A stretch of 51,708 bases of DNA from an uncultured Lachnospiraceae bacterium (GTDB lineage Bacteria > Bacillota > Clostridia > Lachnospirales > Lachnospiraceae). Below the pieces are notes generated by a model. That model was not told the DNA's origin. It searched no databases and was given only the letters and a program-made list of their open reading frames with translations. Location of the stretch: contig CAMNSD010000030.1 of the NCBI GenBank assembly GCA_946554445.1, positions 1 to 51,708 of the forward strand, in the 5' to 3' direction. Below are positions 1 through 7,955 of the stretch, one piece after another (the stretch's first letter is position 1; every line of letters begins with the position of its first letter). A program made the translations under genes and the position numbers.

Positions 1-20
1 CCGCCACCTGTATTGCAGTT

Positions 21-75
21 TTTATCTGCTAATAAATGGGGAGAAGCGTATTCTGCCTGTTTATTAGCAGATAAA
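21..75. repeat. Perfect 16-bp inverted repeat upstream of excisionase gene
   Basis: TTTATCTGCTAATAAA (21-36) is the exact reverse complement of TTTATTAGCAGATAAA (60-75), with a 23-nt spacer. It ends 25 nt before the excisionase start, so it may be a regulator or recombinase binding site or an mRNA hairpin. There is no T-tract after it, so it is not an obvious terminator. Confidence 0.75.
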
Positions 76-99
76 GCTGTGCGATGATTGGAGGAATTT

Positions 100-288
100 A
101 TGGTAAAAAAAGTAGACAGAAAGAAATTTGTCAGATATAAGGAAGGTGCAGAAATTTACAGCATGGGTTTGACAAAATTTCAGGAGCTTGCAAAGCAGGC
201 AAACGCTATCTATAAGGTGGATAAATTAGTGTTGGTAAATTGTGATATTTTCGAGCAGTATCTGGAGTCTTTTAGAGTAAGTGAGTGA
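100..288 (+). CDS. Excisionase-like small DNA-binding protein of an integrative element
   Basis: A 62-residue basic protein whose position two genes before a Tn916-type integrase matches the excisionase of conjugative transposons. Such Xis proteins bind near the element ends and steer the integrase toward excision. The sequence reads as a winged-helix-like fold (KKFVRYKEGAEIYSMGL, then a helix FQELAKQANAIYKVDKLVLV). The start is ATG 100, with GGAGG at 90-94 and a 5-nt spacer; an in-frame TTG at 88 overlaps that ribosome binding site and is unlikely. Function is inferred from context and size, not from a catalytic motif. Confidence 0.75.
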   Translation: MVKKVDRKKFVRYKEGAEIYSMGLTKFQELAKQANAIYKVDKLVLVNCDIFEQYLESFRVSE

Positions 289-319
289 TTAAGGCAAAGA
301 GAGTTTCGTGACAAATAAT

Positions 320-365
320 CGTTCTACAAAAAGTTCTTGACTTTTCGTAGAACGGGAATTATAAT
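320..365 (+). promoter_or_regulatory. Promoter with embedded inverted repeat (operator) before RHH-integrase genes
   Basis: TTGACT (337-342) and TATAAT (360-365) are 17 nt apart, a near-consensus sigma-A promoter. CGTTCTACAAAAAG (320-333) and CTTTTCGTAGAACG (341-354) form a 14-bp inverted repeat with one mismatch that straddles the -35 box. It is a good candidate operator for the ribbon-helix-helix protein encoded 31 nt downstream, which would make this an autoregulated switch for the integrase. Confidence 0.75.
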
Positions 366-395
366 GGTATTAGTTATGAAGGAGGTGCATAGTAA

Positions 396-572
396 ATGCC
401 GAGAACGGGACGTCCAAAGACCGACTCGCCTAAGCTGAGGTCGTTAAGCCTTCGGGTTGACGATGCGGAGTATGAGAAGCTGAAGGACTATGCTGCCAAA
501 CATGACATGACCATAACGCAAGTGCTACAAAAGGGTGTTGAAATACAATACTCAATGGAAGAAAGTAAGTAG
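396..572 (+). CDS. Ribbon-helix-helix (CopG/Arc-like) DNA-binding protein
   Basis: A 58-residue protein with a basic N-terminus (MPRTGRPKTDSPK), a beta strand (RSLSLRVDDAEYEKL) and two helices (DYAAKHDMTITQVLQKGVE). This is the ribbon-helix-helix layout of CopG/Arc repressors, which bind DNA as dimers through the strand. GGAGG at 381-385 precedes ATG 396 by 10 nt. It lies between the excisionase gene and the integrase gene (42-nt gap), directly behind a promoter that carries an inverted repeat. It probably represses its own promoter and so integrase expression. The regulatory role is inference. Confidence 0.8.
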   Translation: MPRTGRPKTDSPKLRSLSLRVDDAEYEKLKDYAAKHDMTITQVLQKGVEIQYSMEESK

Positions 573-614
573 CGGTACGAAATATCTCTTTCCTTTTGAA
601 AGAAAGGAGCAGAG

Positions 615-1850
615 ATGGCAAAAGCAAGAAAAGACCATAGAGGTAGGGCTTTACGGAAAGGGGAAATCCAGCGCAAGGATAAATCATATATGTATACCTA
701 TACTGATCCTTATGGGAAAAGACGGTATATATATGCGAATGATTTAGTAGAGCTTAGGGAAAAAGAAAAGCGGCTGATGAAAGACCAGCTTGACGGTCTG
801 GATGTATATGCGGCAGGAAACGCCGATTTGAATTTTGTTTTTGACAGGTATATTACAACAAAGACAGAGTTAAGGCGGACAACTTACACAAATTACACCT
901 ATATGTATGACCGATTTGTAAGGGATGAGTTTGGGAAACGGAAGATTGGGACGATTAAGTATTCAGATGTGTTGTATTTCTATTATCACCTGTTAAATGA
1001 CAGGGGGATGCAGATTAACACCCTTGAAACAATTCATACCGTCCTCCACCCGACATTTCAGCTTGCAGTGCGGGATGACATCATCAGAAACAATCCGAGC
1101 GATGGAGTGATGGCTCAAATCAAGAAGAAGCCGGGGAAAAATCATGGTGTACGCCATGCCCTCACACTGGATCAGCAGAGAGCCTTTATGGACTACACAG
1201 CCAAAAGCCCGGTATATTGCCATTGGACACCGTTCTTTACAGTATTATTAGGAACAGGGTGCAGGATTGGTGAAGCAATCGGCTTGAGGTGGGAGGATAT
1301 AGATTTTGCAAAGAGGACAATCAGCATAAACCATAGCGTTACTTATTATCCCCGGCGAAATGATACTACAAAATGTGAGTTTGGAGTATCCCTCCCAAAA
1401 ACAGAAGCGGGTATCCGCACGATTCCCATGATGGACGCAGTATATGAAGCGTTCCAAGAGGAATACAGCGAGCAGAAGGAAGAAGGGTTCAATACTACGG
1501 TGGTTGACGGAATGACAGGCTTTATTTTCAGCAACCGCTTTGGCAATCTTCATAATCCGCAAGCTGTAAACAGGGCAATCAAGCGGATATACGAATCGTA
1601 CAATGCAGAGGAAGTGTTAAATGCTAAAAAAGAAAAAAGGCAGCCGGTCATAATACCTCACTTCTCATGCCACCATTTAAGGCATACCTTTTGTACAAGG
1701 TTCTGCGAGAAGGAAACAAATGTGAAAGTGATACAGGCGATTATGGGACACGCCAATATTGAAACAACGATGGACATATATGCCGAAGTCACTGACATGA
1801 AGAAACAGGAAGCAATACAAAATTTATCACGCAATCTTGATGTATTTTAG
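615..1850 (+). CDS. int: Tyrosine recombinase / integrase (Tn916 Int type)
   Basis: A 411-residue site-specific recombinase for integration and excision of a mobile element. The N-terminal ~60 residues (KARKDHRGRALRKGEIQ, YMYTYTDPYGKRRYIYA) match the arm-type DNA-binding domain of Tn916-family integrases. A SAM-like core-binding domain follows (about 65-170), then the catalytic domain. Active-site residues visible are R217 (GTGCRIGEA), H353-x-x-R356 (HHLRH), H379 (MGHANIETT) and nucleophile Y389 (DIYAEV). Full length with no frameshift, so probably active. GGAG at 606-609 supports the ATG at 615. The element presumably ends shortly downstream; the rest of it lies left of the window. Confidence 0.95.
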   Translation: MAKARKDHRGRALRKGEIQRKDKSYMYTYTDPYGKRRYIYANDLVELREKEKRLMKDQLDGLDVYAAGNADLNFVFDRYITTKTELRRTTYTNYTYMYDRFVRDEFGKRKIGTIKYSDVLYFYYHLLNDRGMQINTLETIHTVLHPTFQLAVRDDIIRNNPSDGVMAQIKKKPGKNHGVRHALTLDQQRAFMDYTAKSPVYCHWTPFFTVLLGTGCRIGEAIGLRWEDIDFAKRTISINHSVTYYPRRNDTTKCEFGVSLPKTEAGIRTIPMMDAVYEAFQEEYSEQKEEGFNTTVVDGMTGFIFSNRFGNLHNPQAVNRAIKRIYESYNAEEVLNAKKEKRQPVIIPHFSCHHLRHTFCTRFCEKETNVKVIQAIMGHANIETTMDIYAEVTDMKKQEAIQNLSRNLDVF

Positions 1851-1990
1851 GAAAGAGTCCGAAACGGATAAATGAGTACAGCAAATTGTGTGGTTTACAA
1901 CAAATTTACATCAAATTTGAAATTTTACTGGTAGAATAACACATCATAATGAAGTGTTGAATTGTAAGAGAAAAGCGGAGATAAGCGGTT
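1851..1990. other. Probable right end (attachment region) of the integrative element
   Basis: Non-coding AT-rich stretch between the integrase and the first chromosomal-type gene. It holds a short inverted repeat, CAAATTT (1901-1907) and AAATTTG (1913-1919). Tn916-like elements end just past int, so attR is expected here. It cannot be fixed because the left end, which carries the matching core repeat, is outside the window. Confidence 0.4.
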
Positions 1991-2686
1991 ATGAATAATA
2001 ATGAAGTAACTCGATTGCCTTTCCCCACGATGAAGAGTCTGGAAAAGAAGACATCCGACCAGACAAAGAATGTGGAGAAACAGCCTGCTTCTGAAGCGAA
2101 AAAAAGCAGCCTAACCCGCGAACAGGCGCTGGAATTGTTAAAGAAATATAACAAAGAACCTTTCCATATCCAACATGCCCTGACGGTGGAAGGGGTGATG
2201 CGCTGGTATGCGAAAGAGTTAGGATACGCCCAGGAAGAAGAGTTTTGGGCTATTACCGGTCTTTTGCACGACATTGACTTTGAGTTATACCCGGAAGAAC
2301 ACTGTAAGAAAGCCCCGGAACTTCTGCGGGAAGCAGGGGTGGGCGAGGATATGATCTACGCCATCTGTTCTCACGGCTACGGCATTTGCAGCGAGGAGGA
2401 GCCAAAACTGGAGATGGAGAAGGTGCTCTTTGCGGCCGATGAACTGACCGGACTCATCTGGTCCTGCGCCCTGATGCGTCCCTCCAAGAGCACCATGGAT
2501 ATGGAAGTCAAGAGCCTAAAGAAGAAATTCAAGGACAAAAAGTTTGCAGCCGGCTGTTCCAGGGATATTATCTCTCAGGGGGCCGAACTGCTCGGCTGGG
2601 AATTGGATGATTTGTTCGACAAGACCATCCAGGCCATGAGAAGCTGTGAGGCTTCTGTGGCGGAAGCGATGGAGAAGGAAGCGTAA
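1991..2686 (+). CDS. HD-domain predicted metal-dependent hydrolase
   Basis: 231 residues. From about residue 38 (LTREQALELLKKYNK) the protein follows the compact HD-superfamily hydrolase family, with H-x-A at FHIQHALTVEG, the HD pair in TGLLHDIDFELYPEEH and a later D in FAADELTGL. The substrate is unknown; HD proteins are usually phosphohydrolases. The first ~37 residues are polar, low-complexity and rich in K, E and S (SLEKKTSDQTKNVEKQ). Since the integrated element ends directly upstream, this could be an extension acquired at the junction. The start at 1991 has only a modest GGAG upstream, so a shorter natural start is possible. Confidence 0.8.
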   Translation: MNNNEVTRLPFPTMKSLEKKTSDQTKNVEKQPASEAKKSSLTREQALELLKKYNKEPFHIQHALTVEGVMRWYAKELGYAQEEEFWAITGLLHDIDFELYPEEHCKKAPELLREAGVGEDMIYAICSHGYGICSEEEPKLEMEKVLFAADELTGLIWSCALMRPSKSTMDMEVKSLKKKFKDKKFAAGCSRDIISQGAELLGWELDDLFDKTIQAMRSCEASVAEAMEKEA

Positions 2687-2709
2687 GCAGACTGTATATA
2701 GGAATGTTA

Positions 2710-2752
2710 GAACCGCCTGTCTTGTATGATGATACATGGCAGGCGATTTTTT
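2710..2752 (+). terminator. Rho-independent terminator after HD hydrolase
   Basis: CGCCTG (2714-2719) pairs with CAGGCG (2740-2745), and inside it TGTAT pairs with ATACA; T6 follows at 2747-2752. Closely resembles the terminator at 4658-4699. Confidence 0.85.
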
Positions 2753-2800
2753 GTCTGATGAAAGACGAGGGTATATTATCTAAAGTGATTTGGGAATTCA

Positions 2801-2898
2801 TCTTGAAGCAATATTGAACTTAATTGAAGTTGACATCGAAACAAAGTTGAAGTAATATTGAAGTTGATATTGAAGTAATATTGAAGTAAAAATAGAAG
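2801..2898. repeat. Degenerate tandem repeats of TTGAAGTAATA type
   Basis: Six or more imperfect copies of a 9-12-nt unit such as AATATTGAAGT, TTGAAGTTGAT and TTGAAGTAATA run up to the start region of the next gene. The intergenic stretch has no gene. The repeats may be slippage-prone or form a binding array; no family is recognised. Confidence 0.7.
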
Positions 2899-2921
2899 TG
2901 GTTCAAGAAAGAGGTATTTTT

Positions 2922-4364
2922 ATGTATTTAGAAGAAATTATTGAGGATATATACTTAGAGAATGATAAGTTTGAATGTAAAAGCGTTTTAAACCGTGATG
3001 ATATTGTGGGGTGGCTGAAAAGCATTGCCGGGTTTGCGAATGCATCAGGCGGAGATTTTTATATAGGTGTGGAAGACAAGACAAATAAATTGATTGGGTT
3101 TGATAGAAAAGCGGTGGATAATGAACGTAATTATTTTAATAATATAGTCAATGAACACTTAACACCGAGACCGCAGATGAAAATTTCCTTTGTGAGATAT
3201 GAAATAAGGAATCGTGAGCGTTTCATTATCCGGATTACGATTCCCGAATCTTCTGTGAAGCCGGTAATTTTAAAATATAAAAATATACCGTCCATTTTTA
3301 TGAGAAGGGACGGATTTACAAATGGAGCAACTTATGAAGAAATCATAGAAATGAGTGTTAAGAGTAAAAATACACAGTATGATATTCTGGAGTCGGATAT
3401 AAAGTATAATCCGGAGAAAATTTCCATGCTGCGTGACTTTTATAGGGAGCATAATGAGGGAAAAGAACTGAAAGAAAAAGCCCTGCAGTCAATGGGGTTT
3501 TATAAGGAAGACGGTTATTTACGAAACGGAGCGGTCTTGTTTCTGGATGATTATAAAGAGAAAAAGACAGAAGTGCAATGTTCTGTTTTTTCTGGCTTTA
3601 ACAAAGGCAGTGAGAGAATTGTAACAATAAACAGATATCATGGAAATATAACATCTACAATCAATTATATCATGGATTTTGTAAATCAGAGAATGAATCA
3701 TTCCATGGTAAAATTAGATGACACCAGAAAAAATATTGATGCATATCCCCAGCGTGCTTTGTTTGAAGGTGTGATCAATGCAGTTGCACATAGAGATTAC
3801 TATTTGGACGGGACACAAATACAGGTAGATATGTTTAAAGACCGATTGGAGATATCTTCGCCAGGAGGATTTTATAGGGGAGAGAAGCTTGGAAAAACAT
3901 ACGATTTGTCTGGGATTATATCAAAAAGAAGAAATGAATTGATTACAAATGTGCTTGTAGAATGCAGTGTCATGGAAGCGGCAGGTACTGGATTTGATAA
4001 AATTGCGGAAGAATATGAAGGTGCGGATGAAACACATAAGCCATATATCTATTTGTCATCAGATCATTTTACTTTAGTGCTTCCGGATCTGACATACACG
4101 AATGGCGTGGAAGACAGCAGCGTGCCGGTACTTACCTTTGTTCCGGCTCCTAAGGGTACGCAACTGGATGCAAAGATTCTATCTTTTTGTTACTATCAGG
4201 CGCATAAGGTTTCGGAGATAGCTGAATATTTGGGTGTCAGTGATTCGAGTTATCTGAGAAAAACAGTGTTGGGCAATCTTGAGAAGAACGGGTATTTAGA
4301 GAAGAGTAAACTTTCACGCGCCATGTACTATAAGACAAATCATGATATGGTAGTACTTGAATAA
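2922..4364 (+). CDS. AlbA_2 (Schlafen-like) domain, HATPase_c_4-type transcriptional regulator
   Basis: 480 residues. The N-terminal ~130 residues form an AlbA_2/Schlafen-type putative nucleic-acid-binding domain (ENDKFECKS, AGFANASGGDFYIGVED). The middle and C-terminal part has the GHKL-like ATPase signature ALFEGVINAVAHRDY at about 285-300, with the DxLEISSPGG and GTGFDKI motifs of this family. A winged-helix-like segment ends the protein (VSEIAEYLGVSDSSYLRKT). Family members are annotated as ATP-binding regulators; some are linked to phage defence, which cannot be read from sequence. Start ATG 2922 is backed by GAGG at 2911-2914, 7 nt away; an upstream in-frame GTG at 2898 lacks a site. 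The gene is AT-richer than its neighbours and stands alone between similar terminators, suggesting acquisition. Confidence 0.85.
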   Translation: MYLEEIIEDIYLENDKFECKSVLNRDDIVGWLKSIAGFANASGGDFYIGVEDKTNKLIGFDRKAVDNERNYFNNIVNEHLTPRPQMKISFVRYEIRNRERFIIRITIPESSVKPVILKYKNIPSIFMRRDGFTNGATYEEIIEMSVKSKNTQYDILESDIKYNPEKISMLRDFYREHNEGKELKEKALQSMGFYKEDGYLRNGAVLFLDDYKEKKTEVQCSVFSGFNKGSERIVTINRYHGNITSTINYIMDFVNQRMNHSMVKLDDTRKNIDAYPQRALFEGVINAVAHRDYYLDGTQIQVDMFKDRLEISSPGGFYRGEKLGKTYDLSGIISKRRNELITNVLVECSVMEAAGTGFDKIAEEYEGADETHKPYIYLSSDHFTLVLPDLTYTNGVEDSSVPVLTFVPAPKGTQLDAKILSFCYYQAHKVSEIAEYLGVSDSSYLRKTVLGNLEKNGYLEKSKLSRAMYYKTNHDMVVLE

Positions 4365-4657
4365 TTTTGTTATACCACAAGTATAATGACAGCTAAAGAT
4401 TTTTATGATACAGTACGATATAGAGAGAGAAAAGCGGATTCCAAAGAAGAATCTGGGAAAGGAAAAAAGATGTTTACAGTGATACGCAAAAGTTCTTTTT
4501 ATCTGGAAAATCAAGAAAATACGTCCCTTACTCAGAATGAGAGGGGCTTTGATTCGATGTGCTCAGATGAGATAAGACTTGTGCAAAATGCTGTAGGGAA
4601 GGATGTCGGCCTGTCGTGTTAAAAGATAGGGCCAGACAACCGGATATATAGATTTTG

Positions 4658-4699
4658 GAACCGCTTATCTTGTATGGAACACAGGGTAGGCGGTTTTTT
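4658..4699 (+). terminator. Terminator before rtcB; near-copy of the one at 2710
   Basis: ACCGC (4660-4664) pairs with GCGGT (4690-4694), followed by T7. It shares GAACCGC-Y-T-R-TCTTGTATG with the terminator at 2710-2752. In the rest of the 360-nt gap (4365-4724) I see no gene: an open 78-codon frame at 4386-4622 has no ribosome binding site and no recognisable product. Confidence 0.75.
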
Positions 4700-4724
4700 A
4701 TTATATCTGTAAGGAGGGAACATT

Positions 4725-5939
4725 ATGGACGCATTAGAAATCAAGGGAAAAGTAAATACGGCGCTCTGCTACGCAAAGGTGGTAGAGGATGAGGCTATAG
4801 AGCAGATTAGACGCATGTGCGATTATCCCATGACGCAGGGTTCCAGGATCAGGATCATGCCGGATGTTCACGCCGGCAAGGGATGTACCATTGGAACTAC
4901 CATGACGATTACGGATAAGGCCGTGCCCAATGTGGTCGGCGTGGATATCGGATGCGGCATGTATACGGTGAATTTGGGCAAAGTGGATATCGATTTTGTG
5001 AGAGTGGACGAGACAGCCCACTTTATTCCATCAGGGATGCATGTCTGGGAAGGGCGTCAGGAGCGTTTTAATCTGACAGAACTTGCATGTTACAGAGAAC
5101 TAAAGGATGCCAAAAGACTGGAAAGATCACTGGGCACGTTGGGCGGCGGTAATCATTTCATAGAAATTGATGAAGCGGCGGACGGCACAAAATATCTGGT
5201 CATTCATTCCGGTTCCCGAAATCTTGGCAAGCAGGTGGCAGAGTTTTACCAGAAACTGGCTATCAACCTCAACCGTGGATATGACGATTATTTGGAAAAA
5301 CGTGACGAGATTATCAGAACCTACAAGGAGCAGGGACGTAAGAATGAAATACAGGGGGCGTTAAAGCAGCTCCACTTTCAGGTTTACGAGAGTGAGACCA
5401 GTATGCCGGAAGACCTTTGCTATCTGTCCGGCAAATATCTGGAAGCGTATCTCCACGATGTTGAGATCTGTCAGGCATTTGCAAGAAGAAGCCGTGAGAA
5501 GATGGCCGAGATCATTCTGGAGAAAACGGGCATGACTGGCAGCGAGGCATTCCATACCATTCATAATTATATTGATACAGAGGAAATGATTTTGAGAAAG
5601 GGCGCAATCGCGGCCCACAGTGGAGAAAAAGTGCTGATTCCAATTAATATGAGGGATGGAAGCGTACTCGCAGTCGGCAAGGGAAATCCAGAGTGGAATT
5701 ATTCTGCGCCGCACGGGGCAGGAAGACTGATGTCCAGAACAAAGGCCAAAAACAGCCTCAGTCTGGAGGAATATAAGAAGACAATGGAAGGCATCTATAC
5801 GACTTCTGTGAATGAAAACACATTGGATGAGGCGCCAATGGCATACAAATCCCTGGCGGACATTATTGATGTGATTAGGGAGTCAGTGGATATCATCGAT
5901 GTGATGAAACCTGTTTATAATTTTAAGGCTTCTGAGTAG
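4725..5939 (+). CDS. rtcB: RtcB-family RNA ligase
   Basis: A 404-residue RtcB. These Mn2+/GTP-dependent ligases join RNA 2',3'-cyclic phosphate or 3'-phosphate ends to 5'-OH ends and act in RNA repair. Metal- and substrate-binding motifs are intact: PDVHAGKG, DIGCGMY with C77, GTLGGGNHFIE with N143/H144, HSGSRNLG and SAPHGAGR, where H330 corresponds to the histidine guanylated during catalysis. The length fits the ~400-residue bacterial subgroup. AAGGAGGG lies just before ATG 4725. An XRE regulator follows after 68 nt and could be co-transcribed. No archease gene is nearby. Confidence 0.96.
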   Translation: MDALEIKGKVNTALCYAKVVEDEAIEQIRRMCDYPMTQGSRIRIMPDVHAGKGCTIGTTMTITDKAVPNVVGVDIGCGMYTVNLGKVDIDFVRVDETAHFIPSGMHVWEGRQERFNLTELACYRELKDAKRLERSLGTLGGGNHFIEIDEAADGTKYLVIHSGSRNLGKQVAEFYQKLAINLNRGYDDYLEKRDEIIRTYKEQGRKNEIQGALKQLHFQVYESETSMPEDLCYLSGKYLEAYLHDVEICQAFARRSREKMAEIILEKTGMTGSEAFHTIHNYIDTEEMILRKGAIAAHSGEKVLIPINMRDGSVLAVGKGNPEWNYSAPHGAGRLMSRTKAKNSLSLEEYKKTMEGIYTTSVNENTLDEAPMAYKSLADIIDVIRESVDIIDVMKPVYNFKASE

Positions 5940-6007
5940 TGCAGAGCACCGGCGGCATATAACTGCTGCGTGCTCGCACGCAAGCAGGGCCGGAAACGGA
6001 GGAAGAA

Positions 6008-6262
6008 ATGGTTATTTTGCCTGCCATTGATATGGCAGCCACCGGGAGGAAGATTATGTCACTGCGAAAGGCAGCAGGTCTGACAGTAAAAGATCTGCAG
6101 GATATCTTTGGATTTGCAACGCCCCAGGCCATTTATAAATGGCAGCACGGGACCGCAATGCCGTCGATTGATAATCTGGTAGCGCTTGCAGCGGTGCTGG
6201 AAGTTACCATAGATGATATTATCGTAGTCGATGTGAGTGTAAAAACGCAGATTAGTGCGTAA
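6008..6262 (+). CDS. XRE-family helix-turn-helix regulator
   Basis: An 84-residue protein with a single HTH_3/XRE domain: GRKIMSLRKAAGLTVKDL, then FATPQAIYKWQHGTAMPS with the W/H-G pattern of the recognition helix, then IDNLVALAAVLEVTIDDII. There is no effector domain. GGAGG at 5999-6003 supports ATG 6008. Its place 68 nt after rtcB suggests it may be part of, or regulate, that operon; the target is unknown. Confidence 0.9.
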   Translation: MVILPAIDMAATGRKIMSLRKAAGLTVKDLQDIFGFATPQAIYKWQHGTAMPSIDNLVALAAVLEVTIDDIIVVDVSVKTQISA

Positions 6263-6350
6263 AACTAAATAAGTCCCTTTTATAGGACAGCATGTTTGAT
6301 ATGATGGGATTATCTAAACGGGCTGTGCAAAGTACTAAGGAGGGGCGGAT

Positions 6351-6989
6351 ATGTATATATGTTCAAAAAGTCACGGAGAAAAGATTTATCATTGCCAGTC
6401 ATGCTTTTATGCCAGAAAGATTAAGCAGCAGAACAGGATTTTCTATCATACGAAGGCGGAGGCCATAGCCAAGGGGTACAGAGCCTGTAATTGCTGCGCA
6501 CCGGTTGCCAGAAAATTTCGGGCGGAGAAAAGGGCATTGATAGAATATGCGAAAGTAAATCACATTAATATGTGGCTGGAAGATAATGCCGTTTATATGG
6601 AGACTGGCAATGGAGCGTGGAAGATTATCGAGACGGAGAAGAGCCGTAGACTTATTTTGTTCCATGCCAACAGGGAAAACTATAAGTGGTGTCAAAAGAA
6701 AAATGGAAAGATTATCCACCATTATCATATACAAAAGGATATAAACAGCCAGTCAATCTTAAAATATATGAAATATATATACAAGCATGACCTATGGCGC
6801 GCATCGAAGAAGGATGAATATAAGCGGATGCCGGTATCGACCAAATCTCAGAGAAGGAAACGAAAGGAAGAGGAAGAAAGGGCCAGGAGAAGGGCTGTTG
6901 GAGATGTCCTCAATTTGATAGAAATATTAAGGGTGGAGCGGGAATATCAATCATTTGACACGACACCTCAATTCATGTTACAATCATAA
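6351..6989 (+). CDS. Protein with Ada-type zinc-binding N-terminal domain
   Basis: 212 residues. Residues ~12-50 resemble the metal-binding domain of Ada and related proteins: YHCQSCFYARKIK with C15 and C18, then GYRACNCC with C46, C48 and C49. That fold positions a zinc-cysteine site and in Ada scavenges DNA methylphosphotriesters. The rest is basic, has no recognised domain, and ends in a K/R/E-rich helix (about 160-190) that could bind nucleic acid. There is no O6-methyltransferase PCHR motif, so it is not Ada itself. AAGGAGGGG at 6338-6346 precedes the start. Function unknown. Confidence 0.7.
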   Translation: MYICSKSHGEKIYHCQSCFYARKIKQQNRIFYHTKAEAIAKGYRACNCCAPVARKFRAEKRALIEYAKVNHINMWLEDNAVYMETGNGAWKIIETEKSRRLILFHANRENYKWCQKKNGKIIHHYHIQKDINSQSILKYMKYIYKHDLWRASKKDEYKRMPVSTKSQRRKRKEEEERARRRAVGDVLNLIEILRVEREYQSFDTTPQFMLQS

Positions 6990-7007
6990 CCGACAGATAG
7001 TCGGTCT
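6988..7007. promoter_or_regulatory. Probable TetR operator (autoregulatory)
   Basis: AACCGACAGATAGTCGGTCT holds the palindrome ACCGAC-N5-GTCGGT. A very similar site recurs at 7827-7846 before the CPBP gene, so the pair flanks the TetR gene. Binding by that TetR protein is inferred. Confidence 0.75.
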
Positions 7008-7115
7008 TGTAATATGGCAAGGTAAATAGGAAACACTGTCAGTAAAGTAGAGCGCTGTAGCAAGCGAAGCATGAAAGCATCCCACATAATAACGCGGCGT
7101 ATCAGGAGAAAACAT

Positions 7116-7751
7116 ATGCGTATCGTAAAGGAAGCGCAGGAGCGTAAAAACGAGATACTGGATGTGGCCGGGCGGCTGTTTGCTGCCAAAGGATTTGACC
7201 ACACCAGCACCAACGATATCCTGGAAGAGATAGGGATTGCCAGAGGGACACTGTATTATCACTTCAAATCCAAAGAGGATATTTTGGATGCCATGATCGA
7301 CAGAATGATCGGGCAGATGTTGGTGCAGGCGAAAACTCTGGCAGGGCAGAAAGAGATTCCGGTCTTACGGCGTCTAACCATGATGATTCAGTCTCTGCAG
7401 GAGAGAGGCGGTTGTGGGGATGAGATTATGGAACAGATACACAAGCCCCAGAATGCCCTGATGCATCAGAAAATACAAGAGCGTCTGTCAGTTGAAATGA
7501 ATCCGCTGCTCACATGTCTCATCGAGGAGGGAATCGAGGAGGGAATCTGTCAGACGGATTATCCGTCGGAAGCTGCGGAGATGACCTTCTTGTATGCTAA
7601 CATAGCCTTTGATGAACTGATGGTACACAGCGAAGAGGAGAGGCAGAGAAAACGGGCGGCATTTATTTATAATCTGGAGCGGCTTCTTAAGATGGAACAG
7701 GGGAGCATGCAGGAAGCGCTCATGCCTTTGTTTGGCGATGAGTCAGAATAA
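7116..7751 (+). CDS. TetR/AcrR-family transcriptional regulator
   Basis: 211 residues. The N-terminal HTH is typical: RKNEILDVAGRLFAAKGF, TSTNDILEEIGIARGTLYYHFKSKEDIL. The C-terminal ligand-binding half is helical and not assignable. I chose ATG 7116 because AGGAG at 7104-7108 lies 7 nt upstream; an in-frame ATG at 7071 has no site and would add 15 unconserved residues. Two look-alike palindromes lie before this gene and before the CPBP protease gene, suggesting that it represses both itself and that gene. Confidence 0.92.
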   Translation: MRIVKEAQERKNEILDVAGRLFAAKGFDHTSTNDILEEIGIARGTLYYHFKSKEDILDAMIDRMIGQMLVQAKTLAGQKEIPVLRRLTMMIQSLQERGGCGDEIMEQIHKPQNALMHQKIQERLSVEMNPLLTCLIEEGIEEGICQTDYPSEAAEMTFLYANIAFDELMVHSEEERQRKRAAFIYNLERLLKMEQGSMQEALMPLFGDESE

Positions 7752-7789
7752 GAGTATATTCTTGTAATGTGGAAGAAACACCAATAGGG

Positions 7790-7819
7790 AGAGGGAACAA
7801 TATGGTTCTCTTTCTTTTT
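7790..7819 (+). terminator. Terminator after TetR gene
   Basis: AGAGGGAAC (7790-7798) pairs with GTTCTCTTT (7805-7813), with two G-U pairs and a 6-nt loop, followed by CTTTTTA. Confidence 0.7.
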
Positions 7820-7826
7820 AGCACAC

Positions 7827-7846
7827 AACCGACAGACTGACGGTCT
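7827..7846. promoter_or_regulatory. Second probable TetR operator, before CPBP protease gene
   Basis: AACCGACAGACTGACGGTCT matches the site at 6988-7007 in 17 of 20 positions and is also an imperfect palindrome. Confidence 0.75.
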
Positions 7847-7955
7847 ATATTACTGGTAATTTCTATTAATGATTTGTTAAGGAACCGAACGGTACCATGT
7901 ACGGTAATGAAACATGTAAACCAAATATAAATGCATAAAAGGGAGGAAACGTGTA

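Noticed and set aside
4386..4622. 78-codon open frame between AlbA_2 and rtcB genes
   Set aside because: No ribosome binding site, no recognisable protein pattern, and it ends just before a terminator; probably chance.
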